DNA of 64,000 nt. Source: Datisca glomerata. Taxonomy: Eukaryota > Streptophyta > Magnoliopsida > Cucurbitales > Datiscaceae. Where the stretch lies: assembly GCA_003255025.1 (NCBI GenBank), contig QANY01004874.1, forward strand, positions 248,001 through 312,000, written 5' to 3'. Both the position numbers and the translations under genes were made by a program. Numbering within the stretch: the first letter of the stretch is position 1; each line of letters starts with the position of its first letter. This document shows, piece after piece, positions 44,062 to 57,135 of the stretch. Under the pieces are notes generated by a model, which was not told the DNA's origin, did no database searches, and was given only the letters and a program-made list of their open reading frames with translations.

Positions 44062-47000
44062 AGTGCAAAGGGGATTGAACCAACTTGAACTTGGAACTAA
44101 GCTTTTCAAAACAAGGAGTTGAGAGTGCTTTAGTGAGAAGATCAATAAGTTGATCAACTGAAGGGGCAAACCTCACTTCAAGTTGCCATGGAGGATTTTA
44201 TCATGAATGAAATTCATGTCTAGCTCAATGTGCTTTGTTCTTACATGTAAAACTGAGTTAGAAGCAAGTGCTAGAACATTAATGTTGTCACAAGCAAGAT
44301 TGGAGGCTGAAAAAGAGAGAAATGTAACTCAGACAGCAAGCTTTGGATCCAACAAATCTCAGAAGCAGTATTAGCCATTGCCCAATATTCACCCTCTATA
44401 CTAGACTGAGTGACCACATTATGTTCCTTAGAAGACCATGATATGGGACTGCCACCTAAGAACATCATGTAAGCACATGTTGACCTTCTATCCTCAAGAC
44501 TTCCAGCCCAATCCGCGTCTGAATAATCCTGGATTATCAAGGATTTAGATGGTTGAAGCAATAAACCATATGAAATATACGCTTTTAGATACCTTAGATT
44601 TCTCTTACATGCTTGTTAGTGAACCATTGTAGGTTTGTGCAAGTATTGTCTCAACTTGCTAACTATAAAACCTATGTCAGATCTGGTCATTTGAAGATAT
44701 TAGAGAGCACCAATAATACTTCGAAACAATGTAACATTAAGAAATGGTTCACCTTTTGTTTCAGAGAAGAGCTAGCTGGTGAAGGGGTTGGCTTAGCTCC
44801 ATCAATTTGGTTTTGTGCATAATATCAATTATATACTTTGACTGAGACAAGAAAAAACCAGACTGAGTTATGTTAATCTCTATGCCAAGGAAGTACTGAA
44901 CCTAACCAAGATCTTTAAGGGTAAAAGCAACATTAAGATCATGTATAACTTTGTTCATTAGGTTTACATTGTTCCTTGTAAGTAAAATATCATCTACATA
45001 AACCAATAGGAACAAAACATTCTGAGAATAGTGAAAGATAAATAGTGAAGTGTCTGAAACAGAAGCCTTGAAACCCCACTGAAGTAATGTTGTTCTTAAT
45101 CTCTCATACCAGGCTCTTGGAGCATGTTTTAGGTCATAAAGAGCTTTCCTCAGTTTACATACATGTTGTGGCTTTGAAGCATATTTTGACCCTTCAGGCT
45201 GAGACATGAATATGCTCATAAATATAGCCATTTAAGAAGGCATTATGCACATGCAGCTGCTTGACAGACCAACCAAATGATACAGCAAGATGTAGAATGA
45301 TTCTCACAGTATTAAGCTCACAACAGGGCCAAATGTTTATGAAAAATCAATTTTAGGGGTTCGACTAAACCATTTTGCTACTAAACGATCCTTAAACCTC
45401 TGAATACTTCCATCTTGATTCATTTTAATCTTAAAGACCCATTTGTTGCAACAGTCATAATGGATTAAAAGGAGCTAAATCCTAAGTTTGATTTCTAACC
45501 AATGCAACATACTCATCTTGCATAGCCTGCTTCCATTCTTTCCTGGCAAGAGCCTATTTAATAGATTTTAGTTCAATAAGATAAGGGCTAAGAGACAGAG
45601 GATGTTTGCTTGCTGTAAATGATTTAGGCTTATGTATGCCTACTTTGGATCTAGTAACCATGGGATGACTAGATTTAACAGGCTTTGTATCTGTGAGGGA
45701 TAATTTATTGTTTACTGGTTTAAGAGTAGGTAAAAGGAGAGTTTTAGGATCTGGTGTGATATCAATTGATATAAAAGGAGTAATAAATGAGGGATCATGG
45801 GGTTCAATGGTTATAATGGGTAAAGATGTACTTGTAGAATTTATTATATCACCTGCAGTCTGATGTCAAGAACACCAATTATTAAGAGAACTAGAGGAAG
45901 GAGTACCTACAGATGGTATATTACTGACAGGTTCCTGTGAGGTATGGGATTTTGATTTGGATAGGTAATGAATGTAGATAACCAAGAGGGATTGTGCATA
46001 AGTGATTTAAGACTTGTAGAGACAAAATTACTAAACAAATTCTGATATGGGAAGTGAGATTCATCAAACACTACATTTCTAGAAATGTAGATTCTGCCAG
46101 ATTTGTAAAGATATTTATACCCTTTATGATGAGTTGAATAGCCTAAGAACAAGCATTTCAGTATGGAAATCTACCTTATGAGTGTTAGGGCCTCATGGAT
46201 AGCATGCACAACCAAATGTTCTAAGTAGGTTATAATTGGGATTTTGGTTGAAAAGAATCTGATATGGAGAGGTAAAAGACAGAACATGAGTGGGTAGTCT
46301 ATTGATAAAAAATACAGCAGTTTAGAAATCTTTCCACCAAAATTCTAATGGCATAGAATCTTGAGAAAGGGGAATTAGGCCTAATGCTACCACATGCGTA
46401 TGTTTTCTTTTAATGGAGCCATTTTGTTGGTGAACATGGGAGCAAGATGTCAAAAATTAATGCCTTGTTCTTGTAGAAATAGCTGAAATGGTCTGAACTC
46501 TCCTCCCCAATCAGATTGGAGAGTCTTAATATAGGTTTTAAATTGTTTCCCAACAAGGTTTTTGAATATCTTGAAGGATTGAATGGCTTCTGACTTGAGG
46601 TTCAAGCGAAATATCCAAGAGAACTTGCTAAAATTATCTAAGAAGCAACATTAGTACGTAATGCCCCTTTTTTAGATTTTGGGAGCAGAACCGCATAAGT
46701 TAGTATAGACAAGTTCTAAGGGTCTTTTGGACATATTTTAAGAAGTTGGAAAGGGCAGAATGTGATTTTTTACCTTTTGACAGGCAACAAAGAAATTAGG
46801 CAAATATTTAGAAACAGAAATATTGTTTGTTTTAAGAACTCGTCTTAAGATTTTCTCATTAGGATGTCCTAATCTTAGATGCCATGTATTCACATTATTG
46901 GTCATACAAACATTCAATGCAACATTTTTTCATTTTATACTATCAGAATATGTAACACTCTTCTTAGAAGAAATTGGTATAACATTGAGAGAAGGCTTTT

Positions 47001-47740
47001 ATAGAGACTTTAGATACTCAAAACCAGAAATTTTATTGGTGAAAGAACTATCATTACAATTGACATTATTACACCAGGACTCAGAAGGGACTCTAGGACA
47101 TTTTGACAAACTCTTACTAGAAGATAAATCTGCAGAATTGAGCTTAAAAGGTAAGACATACTTGAAAGAATAGTTTAAAGGTAACGGTCCATCTGAGGTA
47201 GGACATGTCAGCAAGTATAAGCCATCTTTAAGCACTCCTTGAAAAGGAAGGGTCCCTAAAGCTTTGTCCTTCACAAAATAGACATTAGAATGAAATTTCA
47301 AAAATACATCATTATCTTGGGCTAGCTTTGAAATACTTAAAAGGTTTTTTTATTTATTTTAGGAACATAAAGAAGAGACTCAAGTTTCAAAGGATGAAAT
47401 TTAGGAGGAAGTAAACCTGAACTAACATGACTGATTAAGAAGGTCTTACCTTTTCCTACTGCAAGCCTTTCTTGTCCATTATATTCTTGTGATGGGATTA
47501 GGTTGTTCAAATATGATATAACATTATTTGTAGCAGCTGAATTAACATACCAAGCTATGTTTGCTGTTAAGTTAGGTGTGGGAGCATAAGCTAATGGGGA
47601 TACCTTGTAAGCAGAAAGAGTATCACCATCAGAAAAGCTATATGAATAGGAGGTATTATTTGGTTGGCTTCTCTCATATCTATAGTAGCATACAGATTTT
47701 GAGTGTCGTGGCTTTGCACACACTTGGCACACAATTCTTG
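44062..47740 (-). pseudogene. Copia pol remnant (PR-INT-RT-RH)
   Basis: The protease loop reads WYVNSAATNNV, where the family has D-S-G: the catalytic aspartate is lost. Integrase includes LRSDWGGEF near 46520 and HQQNGSIKRKH near 46420, with lysine at the catalytic glutamate. Its C-terminal [13 protein letters not shown] block lies at 46152. RT includes EWKQAMQDEYVAL near 45540, LRKALYDLKHAPRAWYE and LLVYVDDILL (45231-44902), with YVDD intact. RNase H (44561-44271) has DYSDADWAG, RRSTCAYMMFLG and SSIEGEY. Multiple stops and shifts separate the blocks. Confidence 0.88.
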
Positions 47741-48611
47741 CACCATTAAAACCACCATTTTTGCCTCCTCTTGAACTTCTTCTTCCAATGAAATTTCTTC
47801 TATTATTCTATGAAAAATATTGTCCATTTCTTACAGAATTTCTATTATTTCTATAATGGTTGTTGTTGTATAGGCCATTTAAGAGTTTCTTGCTTTTTGT
47901 GCTTTGCACCATGTTTGCACACATTTTAATCTTCATTTTATTCTCTATTGCATGCTTCTCTATTCTACTTTCGTGACACATAAGGAGTGATTGAACCTCC
48001 TCCACTCCAAGATTTTCAGATCTTGATGTTATATTCACTACTACTGGATTGTATTCAGATTCGAGACCATTGACAGTGTACATGACAAGTTCTTGTTTAG
48101 ACAAAGATTACCCAACTGCTATTAAGCTATCACCATATCTTCTCATTTTATCACAGAAGTCAGAAATAGTCATATTACCCTTGGTTGTACTTTGAAGTGA
48201 GCCTTTTTATTGAATCATTCTAGCTTTGGATTGATTTGCAAAGATCATTTCTAATGAACACCAGATTTCTGCTGAAGTATTATACTATGTGTTGTGCGTA
48301 AGACTCCTTCAATCAATAAGTTTCTCATCCAACTTAATAAGAGTTGATCATTTCTCATACATACCTTATATTCTGGGTTAACCATTCATCTATGAATGAA
48401 TCTTGTTGGTATTTCTTCTGGATTGAAGATAATTTCCTCCAATCTGTGCCCATAAATTGCAGGGACTACTTAGAGATCTCCATAGGACATAGTTGTTGTG
48501 ATCCAATATCACTGATACTTCACTGCTCAATGTATTAGAGAAGTAGTTTGAGGCCGCTACAAAATTGTTGATAGTGTTGTTGCCATTTAATGTATTTGAT
48601 TCACTCGCCAT
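47740..48611 (-). pseudogene. Copia gag remnant
   Basis: It starts MASESNTLNGNN at 48611, in the usual place after the primer site, and runs with VILDHNNYVLWRSL. The frame then breaks. A second open piece (48104-47808) has MSKQELVMYTVNGLESEYN and VVNITSRSENLGVEEVQSLL, the gag C-terminal helices. The zinc knuckle CQVCAKPRHSKSVC (C-x2-C-x4-H-x4-C, all ligands present) follows near 47730. Confidence 0.82.
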
Positions 48612-48643
48612 GGACGTTTGTCATTCTTCGAGCTATGATATCA

Positions 48644-48900
48644 TGAAATTATAAAGCATACTTCAAGAAGATAATATTTCCATATTGATCATTCATGAAT
48701 CAGAAAGCATACACGAGCCGAGAAGAAACTTATATAGACTGTTGCTTAGGCTGAAAAACAGAAAAAAAAAATAAAAAATAAAAGAGAAGATATTCTGACT
48801 TAACTAACTGAACAACTACTCATTCTCACTCTCCATCACTCGAGTAGTGGTAGTGTGTTTCACTGCCTTAGTTGTCTGTGAAGTCCCTCTTAGCTTATCA
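48644..48900 (-). repeat. 5' LTR of the copia element
   Basis: Bounded by TGAAATT at 48644 (plus strand) and TTATCA at 48900. The initiator-Met-like primer site lies directly inside at about 48632-48643. It includes a poly-A run and an ACTTATATAGACT TATA-like stretch. Confidence 0.88.
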
Positions 48901-48905
48901 GTCTG

Positions 48906-49469
48906 AGGCACGGGATAATCACAAAATATTTAAGTGATCATTTAATTTCTATAGTGAAATTTTTTTTATTCAAAAAATTATTTTTCTTAAATTCTAGGTT
49001 TTCTTATTTCAAAATTCAAAGAAACTCTTTTCATGATAGTTTCTATTCTATAAGACATAGGATAAGTAAATTTTTTTGCTAGACCCTATTTACAAGCATA
49101 AATTTTAACAACAAAATATTAGACCAATGTCTATTACTAATTATTTACTAGACCCTCTTCTCGTGAGGGACAATCTAGTATTCTCTCTTGTTAAAAATGT
49201 CACAATTTGTTTAAAATGTCAAAGAGTTCTAGTTATATTTTATTCTGAGAAGTTTTTCTCAAGCAATTCTCAGAAAAAAAAAAGTTACTTATTTCTATCC
49301 ACAATGTAACAATGTTTCGACCCTTAGGGGGTTATATAAAAAACGTTTTCTCCATTATGTTGGAAAACCCTAGAGGCTTTTATAAAGAATTGAATTTTAT
49401 TAGAATAAGAGATGTAATTACTTATCTAAAACCTAACCAAGTTATACCTAAATTATGTTTCTTTACATT
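48906..49469. other. Spacer before the Ogre-like element
   Basis: AT-rich DNA continuing the copia insertion site. Short open frames (49127-49309, 49312-49560) have no recognisable domain. The last five bases, ACATT, would be the left target duplication of the next element, but the right flank lies outside the window. Confidence 0.5.
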
Positions 49470-51577
49470 TGTCGCAACGTGCATGCGACGCGGAGCGGCG
49501 ATTGAAAAATCATTTAAAAAAAAGAAATTTGTAGTCGCCACCAATCATTTTAGGGCGTGATTGGTCATCCAATTTTAAAATCAAATATTTTGGTCTACGA
49601 AAAGTTAAAGTTGGTTCGGGAGCCATTTGCATGTGGGGAAAGTATTAGCACCCCACAACATCCATTATGAAAAATAGTTAGCAAATTTAATCAAATACTA
49701 TCCAAATTAGTTTTTAAAATAATGTTGTACAAATTCAATTTTGAATATCTCATTTGGTATATTTTGCATCATAAAAATGAGCAAATAATTACCTTTAATG
49801 GGTGGTACAAAGACCATTAAAAATTATTTATATTTTTTTTCATATTTTTCTTAAATCAAAGTATTATTGCAGTTACTCTCGGTATTCTAAAAATAACTCC
49901 TCACCTAGGTAGTTCGAGAAATTTGGTATCCAAAAAATTCATAAATCCATCATCGGATTTTTTTAGTGAAAACTAAATAAAAAAATTAATAAATTTAAAT
50001 CAAATTGTTATGATTTTAATTTATGAGCGACAATTCTGATGATAAAAGAATGAAATAATAATCACATACAACTGTGATGATATGACAATAACACATAAAT
50101 AAATAAGAAGATATGTATAAAGAAAAAGAAAGAATAATGAAAAGAAATGTTAGAGATGATAAATATGTATGATAAATGTAAAAAGAATATGTATAGTGAA
50201 AATAATGAAACAATACGTGAAATAATTTAAAAGACATACAAAATAAATTAAAACAAACCAATAATATCTACTAAAAAAATTGAAAACAAAAACAAAAAAA
50301 GAAATAAAATGCAANTAATTGGTATGAGCATGCTATTTTTGACTACATAGTCTCTTAATTACTATTTTTCATTTCTTCCCTAGATGCTAATCAAATAGTA
50401 AAAGAATGATCATGTATGATAACTAATTTAAACGAGTGTCACTAAAGAAAAATAAATAATTTTGTTTGAGATATAAATATATCATTTTTTATTTTGGACT
50501 ACTTAGTTCACTACCATTTTTCCTTTCTTTTTTCATTGCTAGGAATGATCATGGATGGTAACTAGTTTAAACAAGTGTCACTAGAAAAAATCAATAAAAC
50601 TTTCAAAATAAAATAATTTTTGTTTGGGATATAAATATACCATTTTTTATTTTGGACCACTTAGTTCACTAATTACCATTTTTCCTTTCTTCCTTCATTA
50701 TTAGGAATGATCATGGATGATAACTAGTTCAAACAAGTGTTACAAAAATGATGAACAAAAATTAAAAATAAAAGAAGAGAAGACTTGTAAGAATATAAAA
50801 AAATCAAAGCTTAAATATTTGCATAATCTTGTATAGAGGTTTTACTCTTTATTTTATGCATTTTTATGTATGAGAAATTATCATAGGAGATCTTTTCATC
50901 AAATGTACACTTTCAACCCATTAAAGGATTGATTCACATTGAGTTAATTTTACACTCCTCAAAAGCTTTATCACCATCCTCATTGATTGAGTTGATGATA
51001 AAAATATCTCATTATCAAACTTGTAGATAAATCAACAATACATGGAAATAAAACTTAAAATTAAGAGTAGGAGAAATGATAAAAAAAGAACAAACAACTT
51101 ATATATGAAAAATGAAACAAAGAAATATCAATTACATGGGTATGAAGAAGAGATATGATGAATAATAATGAATAACATATATTGTAAGCTAAAATGCAAG
51201 AAATTTGAACTACCATAATAAAAAGAAAAGGAGAAGATGACAGATGAATACAAATGAAAACTCTCTTTCTCTCCATTTTTACTATTTCTCAAGACCTCTC
51301 TTTCTCTCTCTCTAAAATCCATTCTCTTTCTCACTCTCCAAATCTCTCATTCAAGTGAAGACATCCCCTCTATTTATAGGCAAACGTAGGGCTTCACCTT
51401 TTATTTGTAGTCCTTTTGTTCCTTTTTTTTTATTTTTTAGTCCTTGGACAAATCTTCTTATTTTTAGGCATTTAGCTATTTTTCAAATCATACACATATT
51501 CTTAGACTAGTATATGAGCCAAAAAAATAAAAATTTTATTTTTAAAGTATTGGACCGAATAAAATACAGTATCTACA
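49470..51577 (-). repeat. 3' LTR of the Ogre-like element
   Basis: On the minus strand it starts TGTAGATACTG and ends TTGCGACA. A TATA box (minus-strand TATAAATA, 51378-51371) is followed by pyrimidine-rich sequence. The low-coordinate 850 bases match 63176-64000 closely. It carries a three-copy internal repeat at 50310-50790. One unresolved base (n) lies at 50315. Confidence 0.88.
50310..50790 (-). repeat. Three-copy repeat inside the Ogre-like LTR
   Basis: AATGATCATG anchors at about 50405, 50544 and 50706, with shared CATTTTTTATTTTGGAC, ACTTAGTTCACTA and AACTAGTTTAAACAAGTGT blocks. Spacing is about 139 and 162 bases. It lies near the middle of the LTR. Confidence 0.75.
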
Positions 51578-51599
51578 GCTGCCCCCCTCTGTTCACGCT

Positions 51600-52600
51600 A
51601 CTAAACTTATAAGGTGTATAAAGGTGTATATAAGTATTTTGATCAAGAAAAGACTATACAGATAAGGGGAATAGAAACCTCAATTTATTCAGGTTCGACT
51701 GCGACAAAGTCGTGTTTGTTTTAACCAAAGATAAAGAAATGACGTGGACCTGGATAGACGTAGGCTTTGACCTCAACTCGACGCGGGTTCGATGTAACCA
51801 TATTAATTGAAACAGGCCTAGGCGTTGATACTGAGCTTCGACCGCGACAAAGTCAGATTTGAGTTAACCGAGATATTTCAAAGAAAACAGACCTGGATAG
51901 ACGTAGGCTTCGACCACGACTCAATTCGGGTTTGATTTAATTGAAGATGTTGAAATGATATTTGATATGATTTTTACAAGTTTCATATGGTATAAGAGCT
52001 AGACTAAAACAGGCTCTAAATGTTGGAAAGTCATGTGTGGATTTCGAAAGAATGTCCTTAAATGATTCATGCACTTGAATTGCATCAAAACATATCAATA
52101 TGATGCATGTCTATGCATTGTATTTATTGAATAGCGATGCAAAGTAGTGATTTTTAGTGCATGCATGTTATGGATGATTGTGAACATTTGTATGAAAATA
52201 ATTTGATGATTTTTTTAAAGTTGACTAGTGTCGCCATATCCTTCACCCTTCAAATCAATCACTTGGCCTAGGGTCATGGACTCGTAATGAAGTATCAAGC
52301 ATACTTTCAAGAAAATGATGCATCATTATTCATTGGTTTGTGCCCCAGTATTCGATTTCACATCGATGATGAAGAAAAATGAATAATTTCTCCATATTTT
52401 GCTTCTTTATTTGTATAATTACAATCCTCCAATCATGTTTTAGCCTTCAGTATGTGCATACCGACTTTCTCGTGATGAATTTTCAGATTTCACCTCGCAC
52501 TCAAACCGCCTTTCTTAGTTCCTATTCTTTTCTTTTTTTCTTTTTTTAATTAGCTTTCACCTAACCAAGTTTATGCTTCTGAATTATTTCAAGAGTCAGT
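51600..52600 (-). repeat. 3' untranslated region with ~143-bp repeats
   Basis: ACCTGGATAGACGTAGGCTT occurs at 51748 and 51891, and a related TTCGACYGCGACAAAGTC block recurs, giving two to three units of about 143 bp between 51680 and 51960. The rest, to 52600, shows no coding similarity and corresponds to the long untranslated stretch between integrase and the polypurine tract. Confidence 0.65.
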
Positions 52601-52849
52601 AATGATATCTTAGAATTGAGAGGAATAAGTTATAATAGAAATAATGAGAAGATGATGTATTTGTCAACTGAGAAAGAAAAAGGTCTTCATTGGTGATGAA
52701 TAATGTTTACAAACAAGGATTTGAAAAAAATGGAATAAGAATTTCTCCAGTATTCAAGACAGCTCTTTTTAAAAAATAATTTTTTTTGCTCATCTTCATT
52801 TTTCTCATACTTAGAGCAGTCAAACGAATTACTTCTTGACTGTATCAGA

Positions 52850-54160
52850 ATTAACTGTATGCGGTAAATTGTCTTCATCCATGTTTGTTAGCATGAAAGC
52901 TCCTCTAGAGAAGGCCTTCTTGACAATGAAAGGTCCTTCGTAATTTGGGGTTCACTTTCCCCGGTGATCCTTTTGATATGGGAGTATCCATTCACACACT
53001 AAGTCTCCTTCTCGGAAACATCGGGGACGCAATTTTTTGTCATATGCATGCATCATGTTTCTTTGATACAATTGCCTCTATGTAGTGCAGTCAATATTTT
53101 TTCCTCGATGAAACTCAATTGCTCATATCGTGTTTGTACCCACTCTGCTTCTTCAAATTTTGCCTCCATTAAGACTCTGAGGGAGAGAATTTCCACATCA
53201 ATTGGAAGGACCGCTTCCATGCCCTATACCAAAGAGAATGGCGTCGCCCTAGTTGATGATGAAACTGATGTGCGGTACCCATGTAGTGAAAACGAGAGCA
53301 TCTCATGTCAATCCTTATAAACCTCCGTCATCTTTTCTATGATCATTTTAATGTTCTTATTGGCTGCTTCCACTGCTCTGTTCATTTTCGGACGATAAGG
53401 TTATGAATTATGTACTTAATTTTGAATTAGTCACATAATTCTTTCATCATCTTGTTATTTAAATTTATCCCATTATCTATGATGATCCTTCATAGTAGAC
53501 CATATCGACAAATTATTTCTTTTTTAAAGAACTTAACAATCGCACTTCTAGTTACACTCGAATAAGAACTTGTATCTACTCATTTGGTAAAATAATCTAT
53601 AGAGACCAAAATGAAACGATGCCCGTTAGAGGCTTTTGGTGTGATAGGACCAATGTCGTCTATGCCCCACATAGAGAACGGCCAAGGCGCGGCCATGACA
53701 TGTAAAGGGAACGCGAGTATGTGAATTTTATCCGCATAAATTTGACATTTATGACATTTCTTGACATATTTGATGCATTCAGATTTTAGAGTTAACCAAT
53801 AATATCCTGCTCTCAAGATTTGTTTGACCATCATATGTCCATTAGCATGAATACCAAAAATTGCTTCGTGAACTTCCTCTATGATTTGATTCACTTCCAT
53901 TGCATCGACACATCTTAAGAGCATCATATCACGATTTCTTTTGTAGAGTATTTCACCATTCAAGAAGAAACCCATAGACAATCTTCTAATGGTGCGTTTA
54001 TCATTCTTAGAAGCTTTGGACGGATACTCGTTCTTTATATACTGCTTGATATCGTAATACAATGGTCTTATGTCTGGCTCTTCTTCAATACACATATAGT
54101 GAGCAGGAAAATCTAGCTTCTCAATTTTTATGGGTTGCACTTCTTCCTTAAAGTCTGCGG
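52850..54160 (-). pseudogene. Ogre-like integrase remnant
   Basis: An open piece ending at 53580 holds the zinc-binding region (VHEAIFGIHANGH, AGYYWLTL, VKKCHKCQIYADK) and the start of the core with VSIDYFTK; this aspartate is present. Beyond the stop at 53580, IIIDNGINLNNKMM near 53480 gives the second aspartate block. Later fragments, to about 52850, show interrupted C-terminal sequence, including a GPFIVKKAF-like block near 52920. Confidence 0.82.
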
Positions 54161-54560
54161 CGAACATGGATGCTAGAGTTGCCAGTGCATCTGCAATTTG
54201 ATTATTCTCTCTGGGTATATGGTCAAATGAGATCACTTTAAAAGTTTGGCTGAACTTAGTTACATGTTTGTTATAAGGTACTAACATGGAGTCTCTAACT
54301 TCTCATTCCCAGTTTAGTTGTCATATCACCAATAATGAATCTCTGTACACTCGAAGCTTCATTATCTTCATATCATAAGCTGCTTGAATTCCCATGGAAG
54401 ATGCCTCATATTCTGCCACATTGTTTGTATAGTCAAAGCATAGTTTTACCGTGAATGGAAAAAAATTTCCCTTAGTAGATATGAGAATTACCCCAATTTC
54501 ATGTACTATATCATTAGATGCACCATTAAAATAACATTGTCCACAATTTTGGATCCATAG
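54160..54560 (-). pseudogene. Ogre-like second (archaeal-type) RNase H remnant
   Basis: Minus-strand reading gives CYFNGASND, GVILISTKGNFFPF, NNVAEYEAS and YRDSLLVI, then a stop, then FSQTFKVISFDHIPREN and NQIADALATLASMF. The first catalytic aspartate (usually FDGAS) is now asparagine; the AEYEA glutamate and RDS aspartate remain. It lies between the standard RNase H and integrase, as in Ogre elements. Confidence 0.82.
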
Positions 54561-54599
54561 ATTCTCCTTAATTTTTTAATATGACCAATATGTTCTCAT

Positions 54600-56130
54600 A
54601 AAAAAAATCAAACTTCATAGGCTCATAATCTTGCACTGGTCGATCTGCTAGATAATCAGCAAGTACACTTTCTTTTATTGACTTTCTCGTGACATAAATA
54701 ATATCATATTCCGTTAGCAACATTTTCCATTTAGCAATTCACCTAGAAAGTGATGGCTTTTCAAAGATATACTTGATTGGATCTATCTTTGAAATTAACC
54801 AAGTGATGTGGTATAGCATGTACTGTCTAAGCCGATGAGCAACCCAGGCTAATACACAACACATTTTCTCTAACATCGAATAATTAGCCTCATAGTTTGT
54901 GAACATTTTACTTAAATAGTATATTGCTTGTTCTTTCCTTCCAGAGGCGTCGTGTTGACCAAGTACATAACCCATGAATTTTTCTATTACTATAAGAAAT
55001 AAAATGAGCGGACGCCCTAGAGTTAGAGGAACAAATATAGACGGATTTTGCAAGTATTGCTTGATCTTCTCAAAAGTAATTTGACAATCATCATTCCATC
55101 CTTCTGTATCATTTTTGCGGAGAAGTTTAAAGATAGGTTCATAAGTTGTAGTTAGCTGTGAGATGAACCGGGCCATATAATTTAATCTCTCCAAGAAACC
55201 TCTAACTTCCTTTTAAGTTTGAGGTGGTGGCATATCAATGATGGCTCAAACCTTGTCAGGGTCAACTTTTATTCCTTCCTTACTCACGACAAAACCAAGT
55301 AGTTTCCCTGAAGATGCTACGAATGTACAGTTTGTTGGGTTAAGCTTTAACTTAAACTTTCTCAACCATTCAAATAGTTTTTGCAGAGTGACAGTATGAT
55401 CTTCCCCTTGATGTGATTTGACAATCATATCATCAACGTACACTTCGATTTCTTTATGCATCATATCATGAAACAGTGTTACCATTGCCCGTTGGTAAGT
55501 TGCCCATGCATTCTTTAGACCAAATGGTATAAACTAATAACAAAATGTACCCCCACAAAGTTATAAAAATGGTATTTTCACATTCTTCAGGAGTCATTTT
55601 GATTTGGTTATACCTCAAAAAACCATCCATGAAAGAGAATGTTGAATGTCCTCTAGTGTTATCTACCAAGACATCGATATGGGATAATGGAAAATTATCC
55701 TTAAGGCTTGCCTGATTTAAGTCTCTATAGTCGACGCACACCCTTACTTTCCCATTTTTCTTCAGTACTGGGACTATGTTAGTAACCCATTCAGGGTATT
55801 TTGCTACTTCTAGAAAATCCACATCTACTTTCTTTTTAACTTCATTTTCGATCTATACCAGCATGTCTGGTTTCATTTTTTGTAACTTTTGTCGTAATGG
55901 TTTACTTTCGAGCATAAGTGGCAAATGATGAACCACGATATAAGTGCTAGACCGGGCATATCTTGGTAAGACCATGTAAAGACGTCAATATACTCTTTGA
56001 GTAAGTCAATTAATTCTCGGCGACTTTGGCTTGTCATAGAAGTTCCGATTTGAACTTCTTTCGTCTCTCCATCCAATCCCAAATTTATCACATCGGTTAA
56101 CTCTTGAGATATGGTTGAGTTATTTATCAT
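54600..56130 (-). pseudogene. Ogre-like reverse transcriptase and RNase H remnant
   Basis: The N-terminal extension (56130-55873) includes ELIDLLKEYIDVFTWSYQDM, the usual RT lead-in. RT pieces carry YPEWVTNIVPVLKKNGKVRV, DYRDLNQAS and FSFMDGFLRYNQIKM. A frameshift near 55540 is followed by VYVDDMIVKSHQ with YVDD intact. RNase H (55194-54739) has FEKIKQYLQNP, AIYYLSKMFTNYEANYS and VAHRLRQYM. Stops lie near 55243, 55215 and 54735. Confidence 0.88.
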
Positions 56131-56139
56131 CCTCTTCTA

Positions 56140-56740
56140 CCATTCTTAACATTTTCAGAGATAGTTTGAAATTATCCTCATCACTTTCATCTGACTCTAC
56201 TTTAAGAATGGGATCGTCAAAGTTATTGCTTATGCTCTCATTTTCAAAATCGTCGTTCTCAAACCTTAATCATATTATTGGATGAAAGGAAGGCGAGAAA
56301 AGAAAATAAACAATGCATGAGTAGAAACAACATTTCAGAAATGGAAAACATAGACATAAAAAGAAGAAAAAAAAGAACTGAAATTTTATTTATCATTAGC
56401 AAAAGGACACGAAACAAGTTTTTAGACTCCCATTCAAAGAGATGACACGAAACAGACGAGGATATAGGTCTATAACAACGAAATTCCTAAGGCATTGGAT
56501 AGAATCATTAGAATTTTGGCATGTACACATTACTCTTGAAAATTCCCAAGAAGCACAGTAGCTCGGCGATGTCCCAATTATTAAGCTCATGATCTGAATC
56601 GTATCGAGAAACCAAGTCCTTTGTACTTGCACTTGATGATTTTCCCAAGATTGCAGATATTGAAAGTTGGGTGATATCATTTTCAAGGTCGTACTACTCT
56701 ACTATAACCGTTTCTTCGAATAAAATTCCTCTACTTCTGA
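56140..56740 (-). other. Protease-RT spacer, possible Ogre intron
   Basis: About 600 bases between the G-patch-like block and the RT lead-in with no recognisable protein. In known Ogre elements an intron separates protease from RT and is partly spliced; this spacer is in the right place. I did not fix splice sites with confidence. Confidence 0.4.
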
Positions 56741-56744
56741 AGGA

Positions 56745-57135
56745 TTAACAAATATGGGGTATGATCGTCATTTCCATATCGAATTCCCTATTTTCAAGCC
56801 TATCAATCCTCTTTTCTTTCTTTGGAGCTTCCCCTCTCCCTTTATCAGCCTTGGTCGGTCTATATCCAAGCCCAAACATTTGCTCATTCTTGTCCCACTC
56901 GATTAACTTATTTATGCCTTGATACTTACCCCAAATCATTTGCCTGTCTTGTATCCCCTTTTTCTCATCCCATTTGCCACTATCTTAGATGCTTTTGATA
57001 GGCTTGATGTTGGAGTCAGTTTCCTACTAGCAACAAATGTGGTGTTTGCAATCCCAAATGATACAAATGAGCACTTCAATGCTTCTTCTACTGCCTCAAC
57101 ATATGGCATGATAGTTGGCTTGGATACCAATAAAT
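56745..57135 (-). pseudogene. G-patch-like segment between protease and RT
   Basis: Two overlapping minus-strand open pieces share the reading KIVANGMRKRGYKTGK, then GKYQGINKLIEW and MFGLGYRPTKADKGRG. The pattern of glycines and the G-LGYKPT end resembles the G-patch-like block that lies between protease and RT in many Tat/Ogre polyproteins. The central GLG of a functional G-patch (expected near QMIWG) is lost. Confidence 0.55.

Larger units (their letters stand above)
43843..48900 (-). mobile_element. Ty1/copia retrotransposon, decayed, with exact TSD
   Basis: LTRs at 48644-48900 (5' on the minus strand, 257 bp) and 43843-44051 (3', 209 bp) flank gag and a copia-ordered pol (protease, integrase, reverse transcriptase, RNase H). 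The primer site after the 5' LTR reads TGATATCATAGC, two changes from the initiator-Met tRNA site TGGTATCAGAGC used by most plant copia elements. GTCTG occurs immediately on both sides (43838-43842 and 48901-48905), a perfect 5-bp target duplication. This is strong support for the boundaries. Confidence 0.92.
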
